64,000 nt of DNA from Actinomycetes bacterium (GCA_029777095.1 JAKOTS010000057.1:1-64000), one strand, 5' to 3'. Positions 48,443 to 57,638 are shown, counted from the stretch's first letter. A program made the numbers and translations. The notes: generated by a model not told the origin, from the letters alone.

Positions 48443-49705
48443 ATGACACCTCCCAGCACGCGATTGACCAGCGCCCAGGTCGCCGCTCGGCTTGACGTGA
48501 AGCCCGCGACGCTTTACGCCTACGTGTCGCGGGGCCTGCTCAGGAGCGCACGGGCTGAGAACGGGGGTTCGACGTTCGATCCGCTCGACGTAGAGGCGTT
48601 CGCCGCGTCACGGCGCAGGGGATCCAGGTCGGGCGGCAGCTCGGCCGGACGGCCACTGACGGTCGTCGAGTCCGACCTCACGCTGCTGCAAGACGACGCG
48701 CTCTATTTTCGGGGCGTCTCGGCCGTCGATCTCGCCCGTCGGTGCCAGTTCGAAGAAGCTGTAAGCATGCTCTGGGCGACACCGCACCAGCGCGATGGCG
48801 CCCCTGACCAGCTCGTGAGCGATCCCGAGACCGTCGCTGCAATCCGTCTGGCCGCCGCGAGTCTGGGCGATACCCCGCGGTTCGTGGATCGATTCAGACT
48901 CGCGCTCCTCATCTGCGCCCTGCATGACCCGGAGCGGGCTTCATTGCAGCCATCGGCGGTCATGAGCGCTGGCAGACGGATGCTCGCGGCGGTCGTTGAC
49001 GCGCTGCCCGACCTCCAACCGGCTCCGTCCGCAGCGGCTCCGCTCGCGCGCAGGCTCTGGGCGAAAATCTCGCCGCTTGAACCGTCGACCGGCAACCTTC
49101 GCGTCCTCAACGCGACAATGGTGCTCTGCATGGACCACGACCTCGCGATCTCGACGATGTCTGCACGAGTTGCGGCCTCTGCCCGCGCAGACCCTTACGC
49201 CGCGGTCACCGCGGCGTTGAGCACGTTCGACGGCGCTGTGCACGGTGCTGCGAGCATCGCAGCAGTCAGCATGCTGACCGAGACGCTGCAAACCGGAAAC
49301 GCCGAGCAGGCGATCTCTCGCCAAATCAAGAAGACGGGGATGATTCCGGGGTTCGGTCACCTCATCTACCGCGACGTTGACCCGCGCGCGGAGTTGCTGC
49401 TCGCAGCGATGCGGCAGCTTCCCTCGTTTCAAGGTGCGACAACCGCCGCCGATCGCATCGTTGCCGTCGTCCGCGCACGGAGCCCACGACCCGCGAATCT
49501 CGACCTCGCCCTTGCGGCGCTGGCGATTGGCGGCGAGATGGACACAGACGCAGGGGAGCTCATCTTCGCGGTCTCGCGAACAGCCGGTTGGATCGCGCAC
49601 GCGCTCGACGAGTACACCCAACCCGCAGCACGACTTCGTCCGGAGTCAAGGTATACGGGCGCCCGCCCCGCTAGCCCCGCAGCGGCGCGCTTCGCTGCGC
49701 CATAA
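48443..49705 (+). CDS. Helix-turn-helix / citrate synthase fusion protein
   Basis: 420 residues. Residues about 5-60 are a HTH_17/MerR-like domain (LTSAQVAARLDVKPATLYAYVSRGLLRSARAE); the rest is a citrate synthase fold with VHGAAS, GFGHLIYRDVDPRAE and NLDLALAALAIGGEMD, in which the catalytic His-His-Asp positions appear kept. Probably a sensor-regulator binding an acyl-CoA or oxaloacetate, possibly with activity. Divergent from the stand-alone citrate synthase, over two palindromes. Its 3-prime end overlaps the convergent helicase gene by 35 bases. Confidence 0.88.
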   Translation: MTPPSTRLTSAQVAARLDVKPATLYAYVSRGLLRSARAENGGSTFDPLDVEAFAASRRRGSRSGGSSAGRPLTVVESDLTLLQDDALYFRGVSAVDLARRCQFEEAVSMLWATPHQRDGAPDQLVSDPETVAAIRLAAASLGDTPRFVDRFRLALLICALHDPERASLQPSAVMSAGRRMLAAVVDALPDLQPAPSAAAPLARRLWAKISPLEPSTGNLRVLNATMVLCMDHDLAISTMSARVAASARADPYAAVTAALSTFDGAVHGAASIAAVSMLTETLQTGNAEQAISRQIKKTGMIPGFGHLIYRDVDPRAELLLAAMRQLPSFQGATTAADRIVAVVRARSPRPANLDLALAALAIGGEMDTDAGELIFAVSRTAGWIAHALDEYTQPAARLRPESRYTGARPASPAAARFAAP

Positions 49706-51038
49706 AGCGCTGCACATCGGGGTCGACCTTGATGTCGCTCGGCCGCAGTGGCCGCGAAAGGTAGAGCCCTTCGAGCGACGTGAGCCGGCTGAGCGCGACG
49801 TACGTTTGCCCCGGGCTGAACGCACCCGAACCCAGGTCGACGATCGCACGATCGTAGGTCTTGCCCTGCGACTTGTGAATGGTCACGGCCCAGGCGAGGC
49901 GCAGCGGAAACTGAGTGAACTCGGCGACAACTTCACGCGAGAGCTTTTTGGATGCCGCGTGGTAGCTGTAGCGGTACTTCTCCCACGCGACCGGGTCAAC
50001 CTCATGATCGGTCCCGTCGACGTCGACGTGCACGGTCCCGCCGATGCTCGTCACCGTACCGATCGTGCCGTTCACCCAGCGCTGGCCGTCGGGCCCGCCA
50101 CCCACGTCATTGCGCAGGAACATCACCTGCGCGCCCTCCTTCAGCGAGAGCTCGCCGTCTGCCGGGTAGTTCGACTCGCGACCGAAGTCGCCGTTGACCT
50201 CTGCCACCGCGGTCTGCGCGCGGCCGGGGAGCGCCTCGAGGTGGCGCCGGTTGATGTTCGACACAATGTCGTTGCGCGACGCGAGCGTGATGATCGAGTC
50301 GCCCGCATCGAGCCCCTTGCCAAGGGTGGGCGGCTTTCGCGCCCCCATTCCGTTCAGAATGCCGGCAATCTCGGCCGTCACCTGCCCATGGCGCACGGCG
50401 TTCAGCATTGCCTTGAAACCGTCGTCGGCCTGGCGGTGGATGTCGACGAGTTCGACGATGCGGAGGGGTGCGGCATCCACTGCCTCTAAATCGAGCGCAC
50501 CATCGCCGCCGGACGTTCCCGCCCAGACCTTGGCGTCGAAGAACCAGAACGAGCGGTAATGATCGCGCACGTACGCGAGCTCGTCGCCGCGGGGCGGAAC
50601 GGGCGCGAGTTGGTAGGGGTCGCCGAACATCACGAGCTGCACGCCCCCGAACGGCTCACGTCGGCGGGCGCGGGCCTGGCGGAGCGAACGGTCGATCGCG
50701 TCCATCAGGTCGGCGTTGACCATCGAGATCTCGTCGATGACGAGGGTGTCGATCGCGTTGAGGATCTTGCGCGTGGCATCGTTCTGGTCGATGTCTTGGT
50801 CGGCGATCAGTCCGATCGGCAGCCGGAAGAGCGAGTGGATCGTTTGCCCGTCGACGTTGAGGGCGGCCACACCCGTCGGGGCACACACGGCGATCTGCTT
50901 CGCCGTGTTCCACGCCAGGTGGCCCAGCACGGTCGATTTGCCGGTGCCGGCGCGGCCCGTCACAAAGATGTGTTCATTGGTGTCTTCAATGAGACGAAAC
51001 AGGGCCTGCTGCTCGGCAGACAGCTCCACGACGGTCAC
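49671..51038 (-). CDS. PIF1/RecD-like superfamily 1 helicase
   Basis: 455 residues from a GTG at 51038 (a TTG at 51053 is the ORF-track start). Walker A VTGRAGTGKSTVLGHL, Walker B LVIDEISMVNADLMDAID, the Q-containing VMFGDPYQLAPVPP and the C-terminal UvrD_C_2 motif LRLAWAVTIHKSQGKTYDRAIVDLG with TYVALSRLTSLEGL. It unwinds DNA 5-prime to 3-prime by family precedent. No recBC-type partner is nearby. Confidence 0.92.
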   Translation of the reverse strand: MTVVELSAEQQALFRLIEDTNEHIFVTGRAGTGKSTVLGHLAWNTAKQIAVCAPTGVAALNVDGQTIHSLFRLPIGLIADQDIDQNDATRKILNAIDTLVIDEISMVNADLMDAIDRSLRQARARRREPFGGVQLVMFGDPYQLAPVPPRGDELAYVRDHYRSFWFFDAKVWAGTSGGDGALDLEAVDAAPLRIVELVDIHRQADDGFKAMLNAVRHGQVTAEIAGILNGMGARKPPTLGKGLDAGDSIITLASRNDIVSNINRRHLEALPGRAQTAVAEVNGDFGRESNYPADGELSLKEGAQVMFLRNDVGGGPDGQRWVNGTIGTVTSIGGTVHVDVDGTDHEVDPVAWEKYRYSYHAASKKLSREVVAEFTQFPLRLAWAVTIHKSQGKTYDRAIVDLGSGAFSPGQTYVALSRLTSLEGLYLSRPLRPSDIKVDPDVQRFMAQRSAPLRG

Positions 51039-51089
51039 GACAGCATCACCCAAGCAATGTTACCCGGCGGGGTTTCGTAGACTGGCCGG

Positions 51090-52163
51090 GTGGAGCCTGC
51101 CGAGAATGACGCGCCGCCGCGGCGAAAGCGCGCTCTTGCGATCGATCTGACGATCCTCGGCGTCGTCGGCCTCCTGCTGATCGCGGCGCTCGGCGCCACC
51201 GGCGTGATCCTGTATCGCGAGTTCTACAGCCCCACCGCCTATGCGATGCGCTACCTGTCGCTCCTCCAAGACCACCGGGCCGCTGATGCACTCGACATGC
51301 CGGGTGTTCGCGTCGACTCGATCGCGCTCGACAAGGCGTCACTCCCGGCGGGCGCATCCGATGCCCTGCTTCGCCGCGCCGCCCTCGGCCAGCTCAGCGA
51401 CATCGAGCCGGTGAGTGAGACCACGAAGAACGGTGTCACCACCGTGACCGTCTCTTACACGGCGCACGGGACCCCCGGCACCACGACGTTCCGCATCGCT
51501 CAGGACGGCTGGCTTGGGGTCGCCCCCACCTGGCGTTTCACTCAGAGCCCGCTGAGCGTCATCGACCTCACGGTGCGCGGCTCGATGCGTTTTTCGGTGA
51601 ATGGCTTCGAGGTCGACAAGCGTCAGGTTTCCGTCGATGGCGTGGATGCTGACCCCCTCGCCCCCGTTCCGATGCTGGTGTTCTCCCCGGGCATCTATTC
51701 GGTCACGGTCGACACCGCCATCTCGCGCAGCGACGGTGTGCTTGTGCTCGCCGATGCGCCGCTGCGAAACACCCCCATCGACATTCAGGCCGAACCGACG
51801 CCCGAGTTCGTGAACGTTGTGCAAGAGGAGGTCAACGGCTTCCTCGATGCCTGCGCCACCCAGCAGGTGTTGCAGCCCACGGGTTGCCCGTTCGGATTCT
51901 TCGTCACCAACCGGATCGTCGCGCCGCCGGAGTGGTCGATGGCCGAATACCCGGTCGTGAACGTCGTGCCGCACGGCGCCGACTGGCGGATCGTGCCCGC
52001 TGACGGCCGGGCGCACATCAATGTTGGCGTGCGGTCGCTCTTTGACGGCTCGGTGCGCAACGTCGACGAAGACGTCGAGTTTACGATCGACGGCACGATC
52101 ACGCTGCTCGGCGACGGCACCATCTCGATCCGCGTCGGCGGCGGCGAGCAGGGGCTCGACTAG
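51090..52163 (+). CDS. Exported or membrane-anchored protein of unknown function
   Basis: 357 residues from a GTG. A basic N-terminus and one helix (LAIDLTILGVVGLLLIAALGATGVILY, residues about 16-42) anchor a large beta-rich external domain; no Cys lipobox. SVNGFEVDKRQVSVDGVDADPLAPVPMLVFSPGIYSVTVDTAISR looks like a PEGA-type beta-sandwich repeat. Two Cys (DACATQQVLQPTGCPF) may form a disulfide. I do not recognise a named family. Confidence 0.68.
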   Translation: MEPAENDAPPRRKRALAIDLTILGVVGLLLIAALGATGVILYREFYSPTAYAMRYLSLLQDHRAADALDMPGVRVDSIALDKASLPAGASDALLRRAALGQLSDIEPVSETTKNGVTTVTVSYTAHGTPGTTTFRIAQDGWLGVAPTWRFTQSPLSVIDLTVRGSMRFSVNGFEVDKRQVSVDGVDADPLAPVPMLVFSPGIYSVTVDTAISRSDGVLVLADAPLRNTPIDIQAEPTPEFVNVVQEEVNGFLDACATQQVLQPTGCPFGFFVTNRIVAPPEWSMAEYPVVNVVPHGADWRIVPADGRAHINVGVRSLFDGSVRNVDEDVEFTIDGTITLLGDGTISIRVGGGEQGLD

Positions 52164-52173
52164 CGCGCTACTG

Positions 52174-52229
52174 AGCGCCCGCTACTGCCGACACCAGCAG
52201 CTACTGCCGAGCAGCTACTGCCGACCAGC
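52174..52229. repeat. Short tandem repeat at the CopD-CtaG stop codon
   Basis: GCTACTGCCGA recurs three times (GCTACTGCCGACACCAGCA, GCTACTGCCGAGCA, GCTACTGCCGACCAGC). On the minus strand each unit contains CGGCAGTAG, so the stop codon TAG is itself multiplied. Confidence 0.7.
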
Positions 52230-54344
52230 GCCCTCCTGGGCCGCCTCGCGCGCCGCGTCCCGCGCCGCGATGCCGGCGAGCTGGGCATTGTAGTCGGCCA
52301 GCTCGGCATCACCCGTACGGTCGGCAGTGCGATCGAGGCGCGTCTGTTCCTTCTGGTCGCTGCGGCTCCATTGGATCGCCACCGTGATCGCCAAGATCAG
52401 CGATGGGATCTCGCCCACGCTCCAGGCGACACCACCGCCGGCGCGTTGGTCGTCCATCGGCGTCCCGCCCCACGTGCGGCCCATCGCCCCGAACCACTCG
52501 GCAACGAACAGGCCCTCCTGCGCCATGATCGCCACACCGAAGAACGCGTGCACCGCCATCACGAGCAGCAGGAGCACAAGGCGCCCGGCGTGCGGGAGTC
52601 GGTATGGCACCGGGTCGATGCCGATGAGCGACTGGGCGAAGAGGTAGCCCGAGATCAAGAAGTGCACGACCATCCACTGGTGGCCGAGGTGGTCTTCCAT
52701 CGACCAGCGGAAGATCCCGGTGTAGTAGAACACCCAGAGCGAGACCACGAAGATCGCGGCGGTCACGAACGGGTTCGTGATGACCTTCGCGAACGGGGTG
52801 TTCACGGCCCACATGATCCACTCGCGCCCACCACGGGTGCCATCGTCGCGCTTGCGAATCGTGCGCAGCGCAAGCGTCACCGGCGCGCCGGTGACCAACA
52901 AGATCGGGATGCCCATGGCCAACGCCATGTGCCCGAGCATGTGCACGCTGAAGAGGTACTCCTGGTAGGCGTTGATCGGGCCGTTCGTCACCCAGAACAA
53001 CAGCAGCACGCCGGCAACCCACGCAATGGTGCGATAGAGCGGCCAGGCATCGCCGCGGCGGCGCATGCGGCGCACACCGGCGAGGTAGAAGAACAGTCCG
53101 AACGCGCACGCAACGATCCAGAGCAGATCGACGTGCCACTCGGTCAGCCACTGCAGGGGGCCGAGCTCGGGCGGCAGTAGCCGGTCGGTGAGGCGCTGCG
53201 CGGGCGTGGGAATCTCGGCGGCCTCCTGCGGTACGGGCGGCGCGGTGCGGGCAAGCGCGACGGCCGCGCCCGAGGCGATCCCCATCAGCACCAACTCGAG
53301 CACGATCAATCCCCAGAACCGGCGGTCTGCGGCAACCTGGCCGGCGCGCGACGCGGCTCGGCTGGGCTCGGCGGGCGAGGTGCGGGTTGCCGAACGCTTT
53401 TGATGTGTGGATGCCGCAGCCGAGGCATCCACTCGCCGACGCGGTGCCGACACGGCGCGCGAAGGCCCAACCATGCGGTTGATGATGGCGCGGCGATAGA
53501 TCGCCCCAAGCACGCCGATCGCGAGCAGCGCTGTCACCTTGACGAGAATGAGGATGCCGTAGGGAGTGAGGAGGGCGTCCCATGCGCCGACGCGCAGCGC
53601 GGCGCTCGCGTAGCCCGAGAATGCGACGACCAAGAACGCGGCGAGGGCGAGCGACGAGTAGCGCAGCAGCACGCGCGTCATCTTGTCGCGGTCGATGACC
53701 GGGCGAATCACGATGAGAAGGATCAGCCCGCCGAGCCAGACGGCGGCGCCAACGAGGTGGAGGAAGAGTCCGGTGACGGCGATGTTGTGGCCCGCGGCGC
53801 CGGCCGTGTGGCCCTGCGTCGCCATCGGGTAGAGCGCGGCGATCGAGAGCGCGAGCAGCAGCGCCGTGCCGAGCCAGCCACGCACGGCGAACGCGACCAC
53901 GGTGATGATCGCGCCGGCAACGACGGTCATGAGCCAGGCGCGGCCCATCGGGATATCGAGCATGAACGCCGCGAGCTGGGCGCCGAACTCGGCGTCGGGG
54001 CGGACGGTCGTCGGAAACGCGTTGAGGTAGGTAAAGAAGGCGGTGACGGCGCTCGCGATGGTGAAGATCGCAGCAGACACGGATGCCACATTCATCGCGG
54101 TCTCAAACTCACGCTCGCCCACCTTGAGCGCGAAGAGCGCGAGCACGAGCGTGCCGATGATGCCCGCGGCGCCGAGGTTGACGAAGAGCCGGGCTACCGG
54201 GAGGCCCCAGCGGACGAACGGGCCGGCGTCAAGCAGGAGTTGCGGCGCGGCCCCGCCACCGAACGCGAGCCCCGCAACGAGCGAAACGAGCGCAAAGCCA
54301 AGGAGGATGAGGGGGCCGAGAAGGCGCAAACGACGGGGTGACAC
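52215..54344 (-). CDS. CopD-CtaG fusion membrane protein (copper transport / oxidase assembly)
   Basis: 709 residues from a GTG. The N-terminal half (residues about 15-330) is a CopD copper-import domain with eight or nine helices (VTGLFLHLVGAAVWLGGLILLIVIRPV). After a basic Ser/Arg-rich linker (SAPRRRVDASAAASTHQKRSATRTS) the second half is Caa3_CtaG (WLTEWHVDLLWIVACAFGLFFYLAGVRR, then MLGHMALAMGIPILLVTGAPVTLALR). Such fusions are frequent in actinobacteria and deliver copper to cytochrome oxidase. It works logically with copC and PCuAC 9 kb away. The stop codon lies in a small CAGCTACTGCCGA tandem repeat. Confidence 0.92.
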   Translation of the reverse strand: MSPRRLRLLGPLILLGFALVSLVAGLAFGGGAAPQLLLDAGPFVRWGLPVARLFVNLGAAGIIGTLVLALFALKVGEREFETAMNVASVSAAIFTIASAVTAFFTYLNAFPTTVRPDAEFGAQLAAFMLDIPMGRAWLMTVVAGAIITVVAFAVRGWLGTALLLALSIAALYPMATQGHTAGAAGHNIAVTGLFLHLVGAAVWLGGLILLIVIRPVIDRDKMTRVLLRYSSLALAAFLVVAFSGYASAALRVGAWDALLTPYGILILVKVTALLAIGVLGAIYRRAIINRMVGPSRAVSAPRRRVDASAAASTHQKRSATRTSPAEPSRAASRAGQVAADRRFWGLIVLELVLMGIASGAAVALARTAPPVPQEAAEIPTPAQRLTDRLLPPELGPLQWLTEWHVDLLWIVACAFGLFFYLAGVRRMRRRGDAWPLYRTIAWVAGVLLLFWVTNGPINAYQEYLFSVHMLGHMALAMGIPILLVTGAPVTLALRTIRKRDDGTRGGREWIMWAVNTPFAKVITNPFVTAAIFVVSLWVFYYTGIFRWSMEDHLGHQWMVVHFLISGYLFAQSLIGIDPVPYRLPHAGRLVLLLLVMAVHAFFGVAIMAQEGLFVAEWFGAMGRTWGGTPMDDQRAGGGVAWSVGEIPSLILAITVAIQWSRSDQKEQTRLDRTADRTGDAELADYNAQLAGIAARDAAREAAQEGAGRQ

Positions 54345-54404
54345 CCCCCAAGCCTACGTTTGCTTGGCGTGAGTATCGAACCGTGGCCGTCGGCGCAAAA
54401 ACGT

Positions 54405-54441
54405 CAGAGGGGGACACCGCGATTCGCGGCGTCCCCCTCTG
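54405..54441 (-). terminator. Terminator of the HU gene
   Basis: CAGAGGGGGAC / GTCCCCCTCTG, 11-bp perfect outer stem plus an inner CCGCG-ATT-CGCGG stem, followed on the minus strand by ACGTTTTTG. A strong intrinsic terminator, 14 bases past the stop. Confidence 0.85.
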
Positions 54442-54455
54442 GCAAGAAAGCGGTC

Positions 54456-54743
54456 TTACTTGACGGCTGCCTTGAGCTTCGAGCCTGCGGTCACCTTGAC
54501 GCGGTGGCCAGCGGGGATCTTGATTTCGTCGCCAGTCTGGGGGTTGCGGCCGGTGCGAGCCGACGTTGCAACCTTCTCGAATGCGATCCAACCCGGGATC
54601 GAGACCTTGTTGCCTGCGGCAACTGCGTCAGAAACCGTGGCGAAGAGGCTGTCGAGGACGCCGCTGACGGCTGCCTGGCTCTGGCCGGTGGCGCTTGCGA
54701 TGCTCGCGACGAGTTCGGTCTTGGTGATGGACTTGTCAGCCAT
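54456..54743 (-). CDS. hup: HU-family DNA-binding protein
   Basis: 95 residues from the ATG at 54743 with GAGGAGG upstream; the longer ORF is not coding. MADKSITKTELVASIASATGQSQAAVSGVLDSLF is the HU dimer helix pair and ARTGRNPQTGDEIKIPAGHRVKVTAGSKLKAAVK holds the DNA-binding arm with the conserved Arg-Asn-Pro. It lacks the long Lys/Ala-rich tail of mycobacterial HU. Nucleoid packaging. It has its own terminator and a long upstream non-coding stretch. Confidence 0.95.
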   Translation of the reverse strand: MADKSITKTELVASIASATGQSQAAVSGVLDSLFATVSDAVAAGNKVSIPGWIAFEKVATSARTGRNPQTGDEIKIPAGHRVKVTAGSKLKAAVK

Positions 54744-55007
54744 GGAGATGTCCTCCTCGGACATTGCGGCTTGTGAGCCGCAAAATTTGCTTGGACCAAG
54801 GCGCGAATGCCCCCGGCTGGTCTGATCGACCGTGACGAATGTACCAACTCTCCGCGTGATTTCGCGGATTTTCACGGTGTTTGGAGCGGGTTCGGGCGTG
54901 TCGCGACCCAATTTCACCGGATTTCGCCTGAAATTGCCGGATTTCGCCAATACTTGCGCACTCCGGCGCGCAAACGCAGATGCAATCGCAGGCCACCCGT
55001 ACGCAAC
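54744..55007. other. Non-coding upstream region of the HU gene
   Basis: 264 bases without a supported ORF, more AT-rich than the surroundings. It holds short repeats such as CCGGATTTCGCC (twice, 54919-54947) and GTGATTTCGCGGATTTTC, presumably around the HU promoter; I cannot place -35/-10 with confidence. Confidence 0.5.
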
Positions 55008-55046
55008 AAAGAAGAGGCGAGGCCCATTCGGCCCCGCCTCTTCTTT
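55008..55046 (-). terminator. Terminator of the rpmB-rpmG-rpsN operon
   Basis: AAAGAAGAGGCG / CGCCTCTTCTTT, with an inner GGCC pairing and short loop. The A-rich and T-rich ends make it work in either direction. 27 bases past the rpsN stop. Confidence 0.85.
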
Positions 55047-55072
55047 ACTACTTGGTGCTTACTGCGTCGTGC

Positions 55073-55378
55073 TTACCAGCTCGACTTGGTCACGCCGGGC
55101 AGCTCGCCACGGTGTGCCATGTCGCGGAAGCGAACACGCGAGACACCGAACTTGGTGAGCATTCCACGGGGACGACCGTCGATGGCGTCGCGGCTGCGAA
55201 CGCGCACCGGCGAAGCGTTGCGGGGCAGCTTCTGCAGGCCCAGACGTGCAGCTTCGCGCTGCTCGTCCGTGCTGGTCGGGTCGACGAGTGCCTTCTTGAG
55301 TTCAAGGCGCTTTGCGGCGTAGCGCTCGACGATAACCTTGCGCTGCTCGTTGCGAGCGATCTTGCTCTTCTTCGCCAT
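55073..55378 (-). CDS. rpsN: 30S ribosomal protein S14 (zinc-free long form)
   Basis: 101 residues, [34 protein letters not shown] and the C-terminal [51 protein letters not shown]. It lacks the CxxC zinc ribbon of the short S14, so it is the C-minus form. It is third gene of rpmB-rpmG-rpsN, 2 bases after rpmG. Confidence 0.97.
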   Translation of the reverse strand: MAKKSKIARNEQRKVIVERYAAKRLELKKALVDPTSTDEQREAARLGLQKLPRNASPVRVRSRDAIDGRPRGMLTKFGVSRVRFRDMAHRGELPGVTKSSW

Positions 55379-55380
55379 CT

Positions 55381-55551
55381 CTAGCGCTCCTCACGGAAGT
55401 CAACGTGCTTGCGCACTACGGGGTCGTACTTCTTGAGCACGATACGGTCGGGGTTGTTGCGACGGTTCTTGCGGGTCACGTAGGTGTACCCGGTTCCGGC
55501 CGTCGAACGGAGCTTGATGATCGGACGAACGTCCTGTGACTTCTTGGCCAT
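55381..55551 (-). CDS. rpmG: 50S ribosomal protein L33 (zinc-free form), absent from the ORF track
   Basis: 56 residues, too short for the track: [20 protein letters not shown] at the N-terminus, then [20 protein letters not shown] and a tail ending FREER. No Cys, so the zinc-free paralogue. Its ATG shares a base with the rpmB stop (TAATG). Confidence 0.96.
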   Translation of the reverse strand: MAKKSQDVRPIIKLRSTAGTGYTYVTRKNRRNNPDRIVLKKYDPVVRKHVDFREER

Positions 55552-55787
55552 TAGAGCTTCACACCCTTCGCCTGCAGGTCACGAATGACCGACTCGATGC
55601 CACGCGCGTCGATGACCTTGATGCCCTTGGCCGACACGTTGAGCTTGATGTTGCGCCCAAGCGAGGGCACGAAATAGGTTTTGCGCTGCACGTTCGGGTC
55701 GAAGCGACGCTTCGTCCGGCGGTGCGAGTGCGAGATGTTGTGACCGAAGCCGGGAATAGCTCCAGTCACCTGGCACACTGCTGCCAT
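55551..55787 (-). CDS. rpmB: 50S ribosomal protein L28
   Basis: 78 residues, [38 protein letters not shown] and a typical C-terminus [25 protein letters not shown]. Only one Cys remains (position 5) of the four-Cys zinc site, so it is the C-minus type, matching its operon partners. AAGGAG precedes the ATG. First gene of rpmB-rpmG-rpsN. Confidence 0.97.
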   Translation of the reverse strand: MAAVCQVTGAIPGFGHNISHSHRRTKRRFDPNVQRKTYFVPSLGRNIKLNVSAKGIKVIDARGIESVIRDLQAKGVKL

Positions 55788-56033
55788 AATTTTTTCTCCT
55801 TAGATACCGTGCGACCGGACGGCCGCACCCAAGATCCCTTGTCTGCACACACCGCTTCACGACCCATTCGGGCAACGACCTTGACGGCCAACATGAGGGG
55901 GTGGGTACCGAACTACGTGCGAGGAAGCACGCAGACCACGGGAAATCTTAGCACGCCCCGCGCGTCGCGCTTTGCATCGCCAACAGTTGGGACTATGCAG
56001 CCGGGCAACGGCCGGGGCCCAGTCCTGCTCGTG
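55788..56033. other. Leader and promoter region of rpmB
   Basis: 246 bases without a supported ORF. On the minus strand TGCTAAGAT near 55950 is a possible extended -10, which would give an about 150-base leader before rpmB. No Zur-like box (TTGAGAATCATTATCAA type) is seen here, in contrast to znuA. Confidence 0.45.
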
Positions 56034-56495
56034 CTACGCCGAAATCGGAATCGGCGGGCCGAGGATCAGCAGCACGGTGAAGACACCGGCGATGACCACG
56101 GCCGCGATGCTCGTCCACACGATCGGTCGACGCAGCACCATCGCCTGCACGTGCTCGAAGAAGCCGCTCGGCTTCTCACCGCCCGGGGCGAGGCGCCATC
56201 CGCCGTTCAGTAGCCCGCGCTTATCGATCGCGATGTCGAACGGCAGCGTCGCGAACGGCACAACCGCGCTCACGAGGCCGAGGATACCGACGCTCGGCTT
56301 CCACTTCTGGTTGATCCACACAAAAATCGTCATCGCGCCGTAGCTCAGAAAAACGAAGCCATGGATGCCTCCAGCCGGCGAAACCCACATGTCAGTGGTC
56401 TTCGTGACGTACTTGAGAAACATCGCGGTCAGCAGCAACGCCCAGGTGATGACTTCGGCGATGGCGAGGGTGCGGTAAAGAATACGAGGAGACAT
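56034..56495 (-). CDS. DUF3817 membrane protein
   Basis: 153 residues with four helices. The DUF3817 pattern is clear: YRTLAIAEVITWALLLTAMFLKYV, SPAGGIHGFVFLSYGAMTIFVWINQKW and VPFATLPFDIAIDKRGLL. The function of this small actinobacterial integral membrane family is unknown. Located between rpmB and an XRE-type membrane regulator, same strand as both. Confidence 0.85.
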   Translation of the reverse strand: MSPRILYRTLAIAEVITWALLLTAMFLKYVTKTTDMWVSPAGGIHGFVFLSYGAMTIFVWINQKWKPSVGILGLVSAVVPFATLPFDIAIDKRGLLNGGWRLAPGGEKPSGFFEHVQAMVLRRPIVWTSIAAVVIAGVFTVLLILGPPIPISA

Positions 56496-56531
56496 AGGCT
56501 CTCAGCCTACGGCGCGTACCTTGGCATGTGC

Positions 56532-57638
56532 TCAGTCGTTTGGTTGATTCTTCTCGGCGCTGTCGGCGGCGGCGTTCGGCCGTGCTGTCTTCCCGCGCTG
56601 CGCGCTTCTTCGCCGCAGATCCAGGACGAAACCACCCGCGGCGAGGGCGACCGCCACGACACACAATCCCACGAATACGAGCAACCTGACGTTGCCGTTG
56701 ATTGTCTCGACGTTCCACGTGGAGAGGTCAACGGCGGTAGCAGCAGAGTCCTCGCCGAGCACTCGAGCGATCAGCGGATCGACCGTGATCGAGGCAACCG
56801 CGGCGACGAAGACCGCGACTGCGGCACCGTAAAGGCCCGGTCCAGGTAGATATCGAATCACAAGCGCGATGATCCAAACCGGCACGAGGCCGATGGCTGC
56901 GATAACCAGTGCGGGTGAGAGCCAGAGTTCCGGCATCCCAAGCGCGGCGAGCGTGACGGCAAGGAACGCGGCGATGGCGATCGTGTCAATCGCGAGAGCG
57001 AGGACCATCACGTGTGGGCGGAGACCAGCGGGGAGCGGTGCGACGCGCAACAAGATCGGCCCGAAGCAGATGACGATCGTCAGCGCCACGGCCGCGATGC
57101 TGATGGGCAACCACGGCCCCGCACCATAGAGCAGCGCCACGACACCGAGCAGTGCGAACAGCCAGAAGGTGGCGGAAGCAAGTGTCACCCAGCCACGGCG
57201 CGCGATTCCGAGCAGGGGAAGCGTCGTGAGCGTGAATGCGAGGGCGACCGCGGTGAGCACCACCCAGAACCAACTCAGCGTGTGCTCCACCGAGAGGTTC
57301 ACGATGAACGAGGTGATGATTGCGGCGCCGTAGGCGAGCGAGGTGGTCCAGAGCAATGCCGCTCGCCAGCGGCGGTACACCTTGGCATCACGGCGGTCAT
57401 GCCGTTCCTCGCGGTTCTCGCTTGCGCTGATGAGCTCGTCGCTGCTCACCCCGAGGACCTTTGCGAGCGCGGGCACGGAGGTGATGTCGGGGTACGAGAG
57501 TCCGCGTTCCCACTTGGAGACCGCCGACTCAGTGACGTGCAGCTGGCGTGCGAGTTCGCGCTGGGTGAGCCCGACTGAGCGGCGCCTTTCGGCGACGAAC
57601 TTGCCGAAGTCATGTTTGGTGCTGTGCATGCCTTCCAT
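56532..57638 (-). CDS. XRE-family regulator fused to a membrane domain
   Basis: 368 residues. Residues about 9-75 form a Cro/XRE HTH (FVAERRRSVGLTQRELARQLHVTESAVSKWERGLSYPDITSVPALAKVLGVSSDEL). About eight helices follow, with a basic linker (NREERHDRRDAKVYRRWRAALLW) between. ATG at 57638 or 57629. Membrane-tethered XRE proteins can sense envelope signals; no obvious target gene is adjacent. Confidence 0.85.
   Translation of the reverse strand: MEGMHSTKHDFGKFVAERRRSVGLTQRELARQLHVTESAVSKWERGLSYPDITSVPALAKVLGVSSDELISASENREERHDRRDAKVYRRWRAALLWTTSLAYGAAIITSFIVNLSVEHTLSWFWVVLTAVALAFTLTTLPLLGIARRGWVTLASATFWLFALLGVVALLYGAGPWLPISIAAVALTIVICFGPILLRVAPLPAGLRPHVMVLALAIDTIAIAAFLAVTLAALGMPELWLSPALVIAAIGLVPVWIIALVIRYLPGPGLYGAAVAVFVAAVASITVDPLIARVLGEDSAATAVDLSTWNVETINGNVRLLVFVGLCVVAVALAAGGFVLDLRRRSAQRGKTARPNAAADSAEKNQPND

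Noticed and set aside
55788-56033. Zur box or ribosomal-protein riboswitch before rpmB
   Set aside because: No palindrome of the Zur type and no recognisable leader structure could be supported by eye.
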